A DNA stretch of 64,000 bases from Omphiscola glabra (lineage: Eukaryota; Mollusca; Gastropoda; Lymnaeidae), in assembly GCA_964017045.1 (NCBI GenBank), contig OZ024810.1, forward strand, positions 8,859,562-8,923,561, read 5' to 3'. A program made the position numbers and the translations under genes. Below the pieces are notes generated by a model. It did no database searches. It saw only the letters and a program-made list of their open reading frames with translations, and was not told the origin of the DNA. This document shows positions 43,053 to 54,145 of this stretch, in pieces. Position 1 is the first letter of the stretch. Each line of letters opens with the position of its first letter.

Positions 43053-44204
43053 ATGTCTTACCCTTCTTATGAACAATATAATCTGCTTCTAGTGGGAAGA
43101 ACTGGGAATGGCAAAAGCTCCACGGGGAACTCGATTCTTGGTGAACGTGCCTTCAAACCCGGAAACAAAAATGGCGATGACGTCATCGAATTTCACTCGG
43201 CGCTCGTAGATGGGCTTCACGTCCAAGTGGTGGATGGAACAGGCGCTGGTGACACAGGAAGTGACGCCAAACGGGACGTCCGGTCTCTTCTAACACACAT
43301 CAGGGAAACAGTGTGGAGGTATGTGCTGAATGTCAACGCCATTATCGTCGTGCTGAAGTACGGGCTACGGTTCACCAAGCAAGAGAAGGACGCGGTGGAA
43401 CTGATCAAGTCCATCTTCGGGCGGGACGTCCTGAAGAAATGGGGCGTGATCGTCCTGACGCACGGGGACAATTTTGAGATGGACAACGAGGATGAGAACG
43501 GGACTTTCGAAGACTGGATCAAAGAACAAACAGGGGACATTCAAACTTTGATAGCAGAATGTGATAATAGGTGCGTGCTCTTCAACAACAGGGAAAAAGA
43601 CGATGATAAAAAACGAATTCAGCGCGAGAAGCTGATGGACAAGGTCAAGGCCATCAAACACACGCCATACACCGAAAAAGTATTCCAGGAGGCGATAGAA
43701 GGACACACTAGAATTGTAGTCCAGAGCAATATGCCAAAGTTACAAAGCCGCGTAAACGAAATAATTGAAAGAATCAACGAGCAGCTTGCGGTTATACAAA
43801 ACCGCATGACAAGTCATCCAAGCGACTGCATTGAAAAGCTCCAAAAAATGTCCAGGGAACTCGAATCCCAAAAGCTACTTCTAAACCAAGAAGACCGTGG
43901 CACGGGATTAGTTAAGCCGATCTTACTACAGATCAGCGTGGCAGAGATGAGCCTTGAGTCCTGCAGGAAGCGATGCCAGCAGTTGGTCGGTGAACAAAGT
44001 CACAACGCGATGCATCCGGTGCCAGCTGAGCACACCGTCACGTACACGCCTGCCGATGAATTTCACGTGACGACGAGGCCGTCGAGGAGGGACTCGCGGC
44101 GTCTCTCGTGGTCATCGAAAGAATGCCTGGCCGGCGCGGGTGTCGCCGTTATAGTTGTCAGCATCGTGACGCTCGTATTTGCTTCCAGGTACTCCCAGTT
44201 TTAA
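43053..44204 (+). CDS. GIMAP/AIG1 family GTPase G5, tail-anchored
   Basis: The 383-residue protein has P-loop GRTGNGKS (15-22), DGTG (61-64), the box KYGLRFTKQEKDAV (102-115), THGD (136-139) and RCVLFNN (173-179). A helical region (about 210-315) resembles that of G1 and G2 (the piece DRGTGLVKP then ILLQISVAEM). A basic, serine- and arginine-rich linker (RPSRRDSRRLSW) precedes the tail anchor (AGAGVAVIVVSIVTLVFA) and six residues. The ATG at 43053 follows an acceptor (tcgtttcaatag, ending 43041). Its N-terminus is G3-like (EQYNLLLVGR), so the gene looks like a mosaic of the two subtypes. The linker is GC-richer than the rest. Role predicted from the family only. Confidence 0.93.
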   Translation: MSYPSYEQYNLLLVGRTGNGKSSTGNSILGERAFKPGNKNGDDVIEFHSALVDGLHVQVVDGTGAGDTGSDAKRDVRSLLTHIRETVWRYVLNVNAIIVVLKYGLRFTKQEKDAVELIKSIFGRDVLKKWGVIVLTHGDNFEMDNEDENGTFEDWIKEQTGDIQTLIAECDNRCVLFNNREKDDDKKRIQREKLMDKVKAIKHTPYTEKVFQEAIEGHTRIVVQSNMPKLQSRVNEIIERINEQLAVIQNRMTSHPSDCIEKLQKMSRELESQKLLLNQEDRGTGLVKPILLQISVAEMSLESCRKRCQQLVGEQSHNAMHPVPAEHTVTYTPADEFHVTTRPSRRDSRRLSWSSKECLAGAGVAVIVVSIVTLVFASRYSQF

Positions 44205-44274
44205 CAATCGGATAGCGTTAAGTACAGTTTCGCCGAAACTAGCAGGGCAGAAAATAGTAGGTGCTCATTGAATT

Positions 44275-44475
44275 ACTGTCCAAACTTTCTTAACTATCCT
44301 ACCTGCCCTAACTGTTCCAACTGTCTAACTGTCCTAACTATCATTGCTGCCTTAACTGCCTTAGCGGTCGTAACAGCCATGTCTTAACTGTCCTAACTGG
44401 TGTAAATTTCCTAACTGTCCTAACTGTCTTAGCTGTCCTGAATGTCATAACTGTCCAAACTGTTGTACTGTTGTG
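44275..44475. repeat. Short degenerate repeats 3' of G5 (taactgtcc)
   Basis: About 18 diverged units of 'taactgtccta', 9-12 bases long, follow the stop codon. It occupies the same place as the 'taactatgtc' arrays after G3 and G4 and may be of common origin. Confidence 0.75.
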
Positions 44476-45425
44476 TAATATACTTTCACGTGTACAATTA
44501 AGAAAAAAAAATATCTTTAGGGGATTAGAGAGTCTTCACCAGCCATCCTAAAGGAGTCAAGTTTCGCACATTGCTTTAAAGATGTGGGGTTTATTTAAGT
44601 ACACAAGCCATACAAGCTTCTTTGTGTGTTTTTTTCTTCTCTTCTTCTAAAATGACAGAGTATACAACCCATGCGTTTTAATTTGTTTATTAAAAAATCC
44701 CATTTCTTCTTTTGTCGAAAAATTCCATTTATTTGTTCATCGAGAAATCCCATTGGTTTGTTTATCGAAAACTTCAATCCCAATGTCGAAAATGATGCAG
44801 TTTGGGGGGGGGAGGGGGGATGGGTTTGAGTTGTCTATGTTTTTTAAAATAAATTTTAATAAATAACCGAGGTACAGTTTTATAAAAGTGTAAATTCAAT
44901 GACATTGTTCATTTTTATGATTTTTTTTTACTCTGCAATAAATAATGAATTTATTCAAATTTGAATTGTTATATTTCTCATGAAATGTATACGTATAGAC
45001 TGCGCAATAAACAAAACGTCTTTTGTATTTTAAATAATGTGTTCATGTCTCAGTGCTCTTTGTTGTAAAACTTAGCACTGACTGCATGTTCTGTTGAATT
45101 CACCTGAAGCAAGAGTTAAAATTATTGATCATCATTGAACAAGGAAGGACTCAGTGGATGATGCACGTATATCATTCAAATTGATACGATCGCTAAGAGT
45201 TTAAAGAAAAACAACAACAAAAACCCACATTTTATTTGGGCTAAAAATGAGGAAGTGGTTCTGTTCCCCTTTCATATCATTGGTCGCCGCCATGGTTTGG
45301 TTATGTAAACATGGACTGGATGTAGATAACTTGAATTGAAGGGAAAGAAATTTTTAATATTGAAATTGTCCCATATATTTTTTTTAAAAATTCATTCTTT
45401 AAGTCTATTTTAATTAGCCCTACAC
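44476..45425. other. Intergenic, nothing recognised
   Basis: 44690-44770 has short repeats of 'tgtttatcgaaa.a..cccat'. Several AATAAA words (near 44850, 44937) could serve G5. No gene is supported. Confidence 0.45.
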
Positions 45426-45595
45426 CAGTGACGTAGCGAGCTTAACTCGCGCCCGGGGCACAATAACTTTTTAGCGCCCCCCATTCGAAAACCATACAAT
45501 ATTATATGTAAAATATATATACCATTTGGCGCCCCTTTGTGAGTAGCGCACGGGGCATGATGCCCCTCCTTGCCCCACTCTTCGCTACGCGACTG
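45426..45595. mobile_element. hAT-type MITE ('gccccgggcg' family) with 8-bp duplication
   Basis: It begins 'cagtgacgtagcgagctt' and ends 'cactcttcgctacgcgactg', inverted relative to 38637-38802. Perfect duplications ccctacac lie at 45418-45425 and 45596-45603. Confidence 0.92.
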
Positions 45596-45829
45596 CCCTA
45601 CACAACTAACTGTAAATTAAGTTAAGAAAAAATGCACTGAAATTGAGAATTCTCATAAATGGGGAAAAGGTGATAGATGTCCAAGTGCAAGCTGACTAGG
45701 GGAATCTTGGCCTAATAATGGGAATATCGGCCTAATAAGAAGAATCTCATTAATGAGAGTCATCTTGGCCTTAAAATGGGAATATTGGCCTTATAATGGG
45801 AATCTCGTCTTATAAGGGAAATATCAGCC

Positions 45830-46600
45830 TACCATGGAAAATATCGCCCAAACAAGGAAATATCAGCCTTCCAGGGAAAATATCGTTCAAATAGGGAATA
45901 TCAGCCTTCCATGGAAAATATCGTCCAAATAGGGAAATATCAGCCTTCCATGGAAAGTATCGTCCAAATAGCGGAATATCAGCCTTCCATGGAAAAAATC
46001 GTCCAAATAGCGGAATATCAGCCTTCCATGGAAAATATCGTCCAAATAGGGAAATATCAGCCTTCCATGGAAAATGTCCAAAAAGGGAAATATCATCCTT
46101 CCATGGAAAATATCGTCCAAATAGCGGAATATCAGCCTTCCATGGAAAATATCGTCCAAATTGCGGAATATCAGCCTTCCATGGAAAATATCGTCCAAAT
46201 AGGTAAATATCAGCCTTCCATGGAAAATATCGTCCAAATAGGGAATATCAGCCTACCATGGAAAACATCGTCCAAATAGCGGAATATCAGCCTTCCATGA
46301 AAAATATCGTCCAAATAGCGGAATATCAGCCTTCCAGGGAAAATATCGTCCAAACAGTGGAATATCAGCCCTCCGGGGAAAATAAAATGGGAATATTGGC
46401 CTTATAATGGGAATCTCGTCTTATAAGGGAAAAATCAGCCTTCCATTGAAAATGTCGTCCAAACAGGGGAATATCAGCCTTCCATGGAAAATGTCGTCCA
46501 AACAGGGGAATATCAGCCTTCCATGGAAAATATCGTCCAAATAGCGGAATATCAGCCTTTCAGGGAAAATGTCGTCCAAATAGCGGAATATCAGGGAATG
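45830..46600. repeat. 39-bp minisatellite (atcagccttccatggaaaat)
   Basis: About 19 units of 39 bp with the words 'atcagccttccatggaaaat' and 'atcgtccaaatagcgga' are present, with a short break at 46380-46435 of 'gggaatattggccttataat' sequence that also precedes the array (45700-45830). As 39 is a multiple of three and no unit has a stop, frames of 100-120 codons run on both strands with a 13-residue period (MENIVQIAEYQPS on +). Coding is unlikely. Confidence 0.95.
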
Positions 46601-46649
46601 TACCCTTATGAAGGGAGTCTCCGGCCTCAGCAAATATGTCTCTGCTCTA

Positions 46650-47400
46650 CACACTGATCAATAATGGTTGAGACATTTATCCTGTTAAAATTTTAATAAT
46701 CAATGGGCTACGACCGTGGCAGTACATGCACACAGCATTACACCAGTTGATTCATGAAGTGTGGCTGCAGGCACGACAAAGTCTTGTTGACACAGCCCCC
46801 ATTGAATGGGCGACACGGTTTGATCTGGCCATGACGACACATTCGAAAAGCTGACATCGTCAATAAAGGTGAGTAGCGATGTCAGTCAGTTATAGTTAAT
46901 GGCGTCTCTCCAAGTCGTGTGCGTTTAGAACACTAAATTTATTATACGGAGATTGGACACCGACATGTATATGCGTATAGTTAACAACTCATTCACATAT
47001 ATTATAAGATCCATCTACTTGACTGGCCTAAAAGAAATAGACAAGCTTACAGTGGACAATGTTTGTTGGGACTTAAAAGAAAGTCTTGCCGGGAAACAGA
47101 TTTTTAAAGTTGGATTTGTCCATGAATATCGACTGTAGGAGACGTCGCGACAACATCTGGTGGTCCAGAATTTAAATATCAATTATACAAGAATGTGATA
47201 TGTCGAAGTGTTGTATTATGTCTCATCGTTTTAGCTTTGGGGGGGGGGGGGTAGAAATATATGCAAAAGAGAAGCTTTTAGAATATCTTTTTGTTTCTTA
47301 ATGCGAGGTGCAAAACTACGCATGTAATGACACCGTTGTAGCTAATAAAACTTTTATATGTATTAGCTGGTATTAAATGAACTGAAATATTTCTTTATCT
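46650..47400 (+). other. Possible exon remnants before the two-TM frame
   Basis: A good donor follows 'cgtcaataaag' at about 46868 (gtgagt). The frame 46953-47138 reads LTGLKEIDKLTVDNVCWDLK and onward with non-repetitive, protein-like composition after a possible acceptor (gcgtatag). I do not recognise it. It may be an exon or a relic. Confidence 0.3.
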
Positions 47401-47404
47401 TTAG

Positions 47405-47982
47405 GTTAGAAACAGCAGAGCTCAGAGAGAAACATTCCAAAGTTCGTTCTATTATGATAGAAGTCAACGCAAGACTGGAGGGTTCTCAGGGTTACAGGGG
47501 GTAATAATCCATACTAGAAAACATTAAGGGTTTAATCTCGCAACACCTCAAAACATATTGAGAGCATGTGGCCCGCGATAATAGTTCCTGCAAATTACAA
47601 TAAAGTACTTATCACCGTGTCCCTGGCATGCGTACTCTACAACTTTGGTGTGGTGTGGAATTATGCCGTCAACAGGGGCATGAGATCTGTCACACAGCTA
47701 CAAGAGGAAGGCTCAGCAACATGCTTGTCAGACACTTGTGAAGGGAGGTCAACCTCAGCACAACACGAACAGAAGCAACTGTACTCGAACAATGAGGGGG
47801 GTCACTCCGCCCACACAGAGTTGACGTACGGTGAAAGTATATATCTCCTACTTACACAGGTTTACCATTGCGTCTGTGATTCACTGACGTCATTCGTGGA
47901 CGGCGCCGTAGAAACCATCTCCTTGATACTCACGGCAGCTTCCGGGGTGGTCATCTTGCTATTGTTAAAAATACATAATTAA
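47405..47982 (+). CDS. Hypothetical small protein with two hydrophobic segments
   Basis: The frame from ATG 47566 encodes 138 residues. A hydrophobic segment lies near the N-terminus (about 13-32, VLITVSLACVLYNFGVVWNY), a polar middle has CLSDTCEG and many Q, E and S residues, and a C-terminal segment (ETISLILTAASGVVILLLL) is followed by KIHN only. This looks like a two-pass or signal plus tail-anchored membrane protein. A strong acceptor (tttctttatctttag, ending 47404) precedes it, and the 5' part of that exon holds a 32-codon helical frame (TAELREKHSKVRSIMIEVNA) in another phase that stops at 47504. No known domain. It could instead be the tail of a decayed GIMAP-type gene. Confidence 0.45.
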
Positions 47983-48089
47983 ATATCATTGAACTTTGAA
48001 TTTTGAGTTTCATGTATATACATTTTTTTGTGAGAGGAAATGCGAACTAGTTTGTATTCAAAGCACTACTGGTAAATATTCTATATTTG

Positions 48090-48360
48090 TTCAAGGAGTG
48101 ACACGTATGTTTACCGGCTTCTTCTACAGGAGCTGGCCGCAGTGTCGGTTTATTGTTGCGCAGATTCTTCTCTATAGTTCTTTGCAAGAGCTTTTTCTGT
48201 CTCCCCGCAGCGGTTCGGTTTTCCTCGGGATGGCCATCTTATGGCTTTCCTGATCTTTGATGGTGACGGTGCTGGAACTCCACAAGTACGACGAAGCCAT
48301 TGCCGTTCTCATGTCCGTACATTGGATGGCATTTGTTGTCATTCGCCATCAGTGCTCTTA
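48090..48360 (+). pseudogene. Decayed coding-like stretch, unknown
   Basis: The + frame ending at 48253 (SGSVFLGMAILWLS) continues after its stop in the same frame as VTVLELHKYDEAIAVLMSVH, then WMAFVVIRHQCS and a TAG. Composition is protein-like and hydrophobic, but there is an in-frame stop and no recognisable domain. Confidence 0.3.
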
Positions 48361-48427
48361 GTTTTCGAGAATCGGTGGAATTATATTTTATCCATTTTTA
48401 CAATTTGCAGTATAGCTCATTATAACT

Positions 48428-48500
48428 TCTAAATGAGACACACACACGCACACACACACACACTGACAAAACACACACACACAGACAAACACGCACGGCC
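48428..48500. repeat. CA microsatellite
   Basis: Imperfect (CA)n run with 'cacacgcacacac' words. Confidence 0.9.
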
Positions 48501-48576
48501 TTATCGTTGCGTCAAGAGCCAAACTATGAGATCTAAATGTTAAACAAAATCTATGCTTCGGTGTTGGTAACACGAC

Positions 48577-48852
48577 TTACATACTCCTACCACTACTTAC
48601 ATACTCCTACCACTACTTACATACTCCTACCACTACTTACATACTCCTACCACTACTTACATACTCCTACCACTACTTACATACTCCTACCACTACTTAC
48701 ATACTCCTACCACTACTTACATACTCCTACCACTACTTACATACTCCTACCACTACTTACATACTCCTACCACTACTTACATAATCCTACCACTACTTAC
48801 ATACTCCTACCACTACTTAAATACTCCTACCACTACTTACATACTCCTAACA
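48577..48852. repeat. 20-bp minisatellite (acttacatactcctaccact)
   Basis: About 13.5 units of 20 bp are nearly identical, with single changes at 48783 and 48820. Long open frame is due to the lack of stops. Confidence 0.97.
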
Positions 48853-49084
48853 TTTTACTACTGACTGTGTGGTCATACCTCTCATGTCCTCAACGTCTGA
48901 CCTACCATGTCCTTAAAGTCAGGTTTACCTTGTTCTCAAATTCTGACTCATGTCCACATAAAAGTATTTTATCCAATAAGTTTGCATTATAAGAGTTATA
49001 AATATATACCGTATTTTCCGGCGAATAAGACTACAGGGCGTATAAAACGATAGTGCGTATAAGACGGCTGGGCGTACAAGTCGA

Positions 49085-49612
49085 ATGGGCGTATAAGACT
49101 ACCCCTATTTTTCCTTTTAAAATATAAGGTTTGGGCTATACTCGCCGTATAAGACTACCCCTATTTTTCCTTTTAAAATATAACTTTTGGTCTATACTCG
49201 CCGTATAAGACTACCCTTATTTTTCCTGTTAAAATATAAGGTTTGGGCTATACTCGCCGTATAAGACTACCCCTATTTTTCCTGTTAAAATATAAGGTTT
49301 GGGCTATACTCGCCGTATAAGACTACCCTTATTTTTCCTGTTAAAATATAAGGTTTGTGCTATACTCGCCGTATAAGACTACCCCTATTTTTCCTGTTAA
49401 AATATAAGGTTTGGGCTATACTCGCCGTATAAGACTACCCCTATTTTTCCTGTTAAAATATAAGGTTTGTGCTATACTCGCCGTATAAGACTACCCCTAT
49501 TTTTCCTGTTAAAATATAAGGTTTGGGCTATACTCGCCGTATAAGACTACCCCTATTTTTCCTGTTAAAATATAAGGTTTGGGCTATACTCGCCGTATAA
49601 GACTACCCCTCT
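49085..49612. repeat. 56-bp minisatellite derived from the TIR
   Basis: About 9.5 units of 56 bp contain 'gtataagactacccctattt' and 'ataaggtttgggctatactc'. The unit contains the subterminal 'cgtataagac' word, so the array seems to have grown from the element's own end. Confidence 0.95.
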
Positions 49613-49797
49613 TCCAACGCACTCCAAATAAAAATAAAAAAGAAACACCAGAGTTGCCTTCAGTATGGTAATTTTAATTCAAATGCTTGAGACATACAGG
49701 TAATTAGCAGGAAACTGTCACTTAAAACATAAGGCTGTTTGTCATTAAACATGTAAACATGAAACAGTGCAAGTGGATTAAACTTTTCCTAATTTAC

Positions 49798-51692
49798 TCT
49801 AAGCTGATAGGAATGATAAGACAATAAACCCATGGGAGCGGCCATGAAAGGAAGGATAAGACAATAAACCCATGGGAGCTGCATGAAAGGAAGGATAAGA
49901 CAATAAACCCATGGGAGCTGCATGAAAGGAAGGATAAGACAATAAACCCATGGGAGCGGCCATGAAAGGAAGGATAAGACAATAAACCCATGGGAGCTGC
50001 ATGAAAGGAAGGATAAGACAATAAACCCATGGGAGCTGCATGAAAGGAATGATAAGACAATAAACCCATGGGAGCTGCATGAAAGGAAGGATAAGACAAT
50101 AAACCCATGGGAGCTGCATGAAAGGAAGGATAAGACAATAAACCCATGGGAGCTGCATGAAAGGAATGATAAGACAATAAACCCATGGGAGCTGCATGAA
50201 AGGAAGGATAAGACAATAAACCCATGGGAGCTGCATGAAAGGAAGGATAAGACAATAAACCCATGGGAGCTGCATGAAAGGAAGGATAAGACAATAAACC
50301 CATGGGAGCTGCATGAAAGGAAGGATAAGACAATAAACCCATGGGAGCGGCCATGAAAGGAAGGATAAGACAATAAACCCATGGGAGCGGCCATGAAAGG
50401 AAGGATAAGACAATAAACCCATGGGAGCGGCCATGAAAGGAATGATAAGACAATAAACCCATGGGAGCTGCATGAAAGGAAGGATAAGACAATAAACCCA
50501 TGGGAGCTGCATGAAAGGAAGGATAAGACAATAAACCCATGGGAGCTGCATGAAAGGAAGGATAAGACAATAAACCCATGGGAGCGGCCATGAAAGGAAG
50601 GATAAGACAATAAACTCATGGGAGCTGCATGAAAGGAAGGATAAGACAATAAACCCATGGGAGCTGCATGAAAGGAAGGATAAGACAATAAACCCATGGG
50701 AGCGGCCATGAAAGGAAGGATAAGACAATAAACCCATGGAAGCGGCCATGAAAGGAAGGATAAGACAATAAACCCATGGGAGCGGCCATGAAAGGAATGA
50801 TAAGACAATAAACCCATGGAAGCGGCCATGAAAGGAAGGATAAGACAATAAACCCATGGGAGCTGCATGAAAGGAAGGATAAGACAATAAACCCATGGGA
50901 GCTGCATGAAAGGAAGGATAAGACAATAAACCCATGGGAGCTGCATGAAAGGAAGGATAAGACAATAAACCCATGGGAGCTGCATGAAAGGAATGATAAG
51001 ACAATAAACCCATGGGAGCTGCATGAAAGGAAGGATAAGACAATAAACCCATGGGAGCTGCATGAAAGGAAGGATAAGACAATAAACCCATGGGAGCTGC
51101 ATGAAAGGAAGGATAAGACAATAAACCCATGGGAGCTGCATGAAAGGAAGGATAAGACAATAAACCCATGGGAGCTGCATGAAAGGAAAGATAAGACAAT
51201 AAACCGATGGGAGCTGCATGAAAGGAAGGATAAGACAATAAACCCATGGGAGCGGCCATGAAAGGAAGGATAAGACAATAAACCCATGGGAGCTGCATGA
51301 AAGGAAGGATAAGACAATAAACCCATGGGAGCGGCCATGAAAGGAAGGATAAGACAATAAACCCATGGGAGCTGCATGAAAGGAAGGATAAGACAATAAA
51401 CCCATGGGAGCTGCATGAAAGGAATGATAAGACAATAAACCCATGGGAGCTGCATGAAAGGAAGGATAAGACAATAAACCCATGGGAGCTGCATGAAAGG
51501 AAGGATAAGACAATAAACCCATGGGAGCTGCATGAAAGGAATGATAAGACAATAAACCCATGGGAGCTGCATGAAAGGAAGGATAAGACAATAAACCCAT
51601 GGGAGCGGCCATGAAAGGAAGGATAAGACAATAAACCCATGGGAGCGGCCATGAAAGGAAGGATAAGACAATAAACCCATTGGAGCTGCCAT
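49798..51692. repeat. 38/39-bp minisatellite, about 49 units
   Basis: Units of 'aaggataagacaataaaccc' + 'atgggag' end either 'ctgcatgaaagg' (38 bp) or 'cggccatgaaagg' (39 bp). The two types are interleaved, mostly 38-bp. No unit has a minus-strand stop in any phase, so all three minus frames run open for up to 640 codons, passing from one phase to another (GLLSYPSFH, GFIVLSFLS, WVYCLILPF). I regard these as repeat artefacts. Confidence 0.97.
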
Positions 51693-51885
51693 GCTGTTTG
51701 TTTTCTAAGCTGTTAACCACACTGGAACTAGAAGGGCGCCTGTCTCTGAAGTCTCAGCACGCCGTATACCAGCTTAAAAGGCGACCCCCCCCCCCCCCGG
51801 CGTATAAGGCGACCCCCCCCTTCCCGACTTTTCATAATATTTTCGTGGGTTAATAAAATGTCGTTTTATACGCCGGAAAATATGG

Positions 51886-53190
51886 TAATTATTTATATTT
51901 GGAAAGACAACATTTCTAGATACAATTTAAAAAGACAAAAAATTATTTAAAAGAAACTAGATGTGCTAAAATCAGGGCGAAGCTAAGCAAATACTGCCAC
52001 CAGAGGGCAGAGATTCAATGAAGGCACCCTCTAACCAAAAAAAAATAAATATTTATCCATCCTCTGTATACGAGGGTGGAAGCCCCCTACGCTAAACACC
52101 TTCGCGCCACTCTGCCAACAATATACGTTAATTAACTGGAATTTCCTTAGTTTTTTTAATTATTACCTTGATTTAAAAAAAACTATTTGAATGGTCTAAT
52201 GAGGTGGTGATTTATTTCCATTTAAAATGTTGTCCAGAAAACAGCTTCCCCCACGCCCCCCCCCCCCAAACCTTGCACGCCATCTAGATACGCCACAAGT
52301 ATAGCAAACGACAACTTGACCTTGCTATAACGAAACAGCTGTGCGCCACCGCCATTTACACACCAGCTGTCACGGCTACACGCTTCACTGCAAGGAGAAT
52401 TGATCATAGCGGGATTTCCGAGAAAAACTTAGAATACACCACAGTACAGTCATGTGATATAGCCGCCATGTTGGACGTCTGAATTTAAACACCACACGCA
52501 GACACTGGTGAATAGATCGAGTTCTTGTGTCGTGGCCAGCAGTTGTTGTGCTTGTGTTGTGTTCACCTGAACTTTAGGTCAGTATGCAGAACTATGTTTA
52601 TTGAGTTCACTTTGTGTTTTGTGTAGGTTAGTGTTGTAGCGTTGGGTAATTGCACGCTACTGGTACCTCTATCGCTCACCCTAACCCGAACCCTAAATCT
52701 ATCATAAACAAAGGGCAGTGACTCCCAATGAGGGACCACATAAGCACATTAGCCTAGCGGTGTATTGCATATTTGAGTAAATAAAAATTATCCTTGTGTT
52801 AAACTGTATAATTCGGGTACCTAACATGGTAGGCCATGAACAGATAATCGTTTAATAGGTAAATTCCAATCAGTTACTACCCCTTAAAATTGTAAGTCAG
52901 AGGCGGAGTGAACTTGGTACACTTACCCAACTCTGAAAAATTATACAACTCTATATTTAGTTTGTGTGTGTATGTTCTTATGTGTATGTTTGTATGTGTG
53001 TATGTGTATTTTGTGTATGTTTGTATATTTCTCCATCTATGTATATGTTTTTATTGGAATAAATAGATAAGTGGTGCAATATTTTAGCTTCTAGAGGTTG
53101 GGGGCGGGGTGTAAACAAGCTAACTAAAGGGAAGATTTTTAACAACAAAAAAAACAGTCTAAACAACGCTATATAGTAACATACACCTCT
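51886..53190. other. Intergenic; possible MITE and possible 5' exon
   Basis: 51973-52114 starts 'cagggcgaagc' and ends 'cttcgcgccactctg', a weak inverted repeat. 52440-52578 has a balanced composition and ends 'gaactttag' before gtcagt, a possible donor for an exon of G6, without further support. GT-rich simple sequence lies at 52960-53030. Confidence 0.3.
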
Positions 53191-53192
53191 CT

Positions 53193-53330
53193 GTGTGTTC
53201 TAGGTCAGGCCTGTGTACTAGGTCAGACATGTGTCCTAGGTCATGCCTGTGTCCTAGGTCAGGCCTGTGTCCTAGGTCAGACGTGTGTCCTAGGTCAGAC
53301 CTGTGTCCTAGGTCAGACCTGTGTCCTACT
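53193..53330. repeat. 18-bp minisatellite (tgtgtcctaggtcagacc)
   Basis: About 7.5 units of 18 bp, with c/g changes. Open + frame with a six-residue period is a consequence. Confidence 0.93.
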
Positions 53331-54140
53331 GATATCAATTCTTTTTATCACCGATCTCCGTCTTCCACCTCTCTCTTTCTATCACTCTATCTCGCACTCT
53401 TGTATACCTCTTTTTTTTCTCTCACCAGTTACTCCAATCTTTCTAACTATATTTTTCCTTTCTGCGTGTTTATCTATCTCTCATAGGCTATCTGAGCGTG
53501 TATCTCCCTACGCTGTCTACCTACACGTCTCCCTTACTGACGCTATGTTATAAAGATATCGTCCAAGTTCTTAATTATAATACCATCGTGTTATCTTTTT
53601 CGTGTACTTCCAATTGTATTTAGTGTCCAATATAGTCTTAGATGTTATTTCATAACCCAATAGCCTTGCTTGACCCTCCCTTCCCTCAAACAAACCGCTT
53701 TTTGTGCGTGCTGCCATTTCAGTTCTGTGCCGAATATAGTTTATTTTCTTTATGTTTGCAAGTTTGTGAAACATGACGTCCAAGACACTTCCCAGTACCA
53801 AACACACAGAATGCCAATATATAAATACACACACATTACACCTTTTGCTGTTAAGTAATAGTTGGATATAAAGAGTTATGAAAAAAATAAATACAATGTA
53901 TTGACCTACATTCTAAGTATCATCACATTCGAATTTATATTAAATTTAAGCCATCATTGTTCACGAAAAGTGAGAATACCTAATAAAAAAAAAAACCAAA
54001 AATAAAAATAAAAAAACATGGGTGTCATCTCATGCAAGGATGTTATCGCTTGAGTGAGCACCCTTTTCGCCGGTGGGACACTTACAAGTAGCTATTGCAT
54101 GGCACATTTTTAAACTCTTGAATAGGTTTTGAAATTTCAT
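53331..54140. other. Intergenic, CT-rich then AT-rich
   Basis: 53345-53530 is rich in 'ctctct/tatct' words. No gene is supported. Confidence 0.45.
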
Positions 54141-54145
54141 ATGAC

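Larger units (their letters stand above)
49009..51885. mobile_element. 2.9-kb TIR element carrying two minisatellites
   Basis: The left end 'ccgtattttccggcgaataa' and the right end, whose reverse complement starts 'ccatattttccggcgtataa', are inverted repeats, each next to a TA. Further 'ggcgtataagac' words occur inside both ends (49030-49110; 51775-51800). No transposase is present, so this would be a non-autonomous DNA element. Nearly all of the interior is two tandem arrays. Family placement is not certain; the terminus resembles MITE ends common in animal genomes. Confidence 0.7.

Noticed and set aside
49789..51720. Minus-strand frames of 643, 617, 358 and 265 codons as repeat-rich membrane proteins
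   Set aside because: They are the three phases of a stop-free 38/39-bp array. Alternating unit lengths break any constant protein repeat, and there is no unique N- or C-terminal domain.
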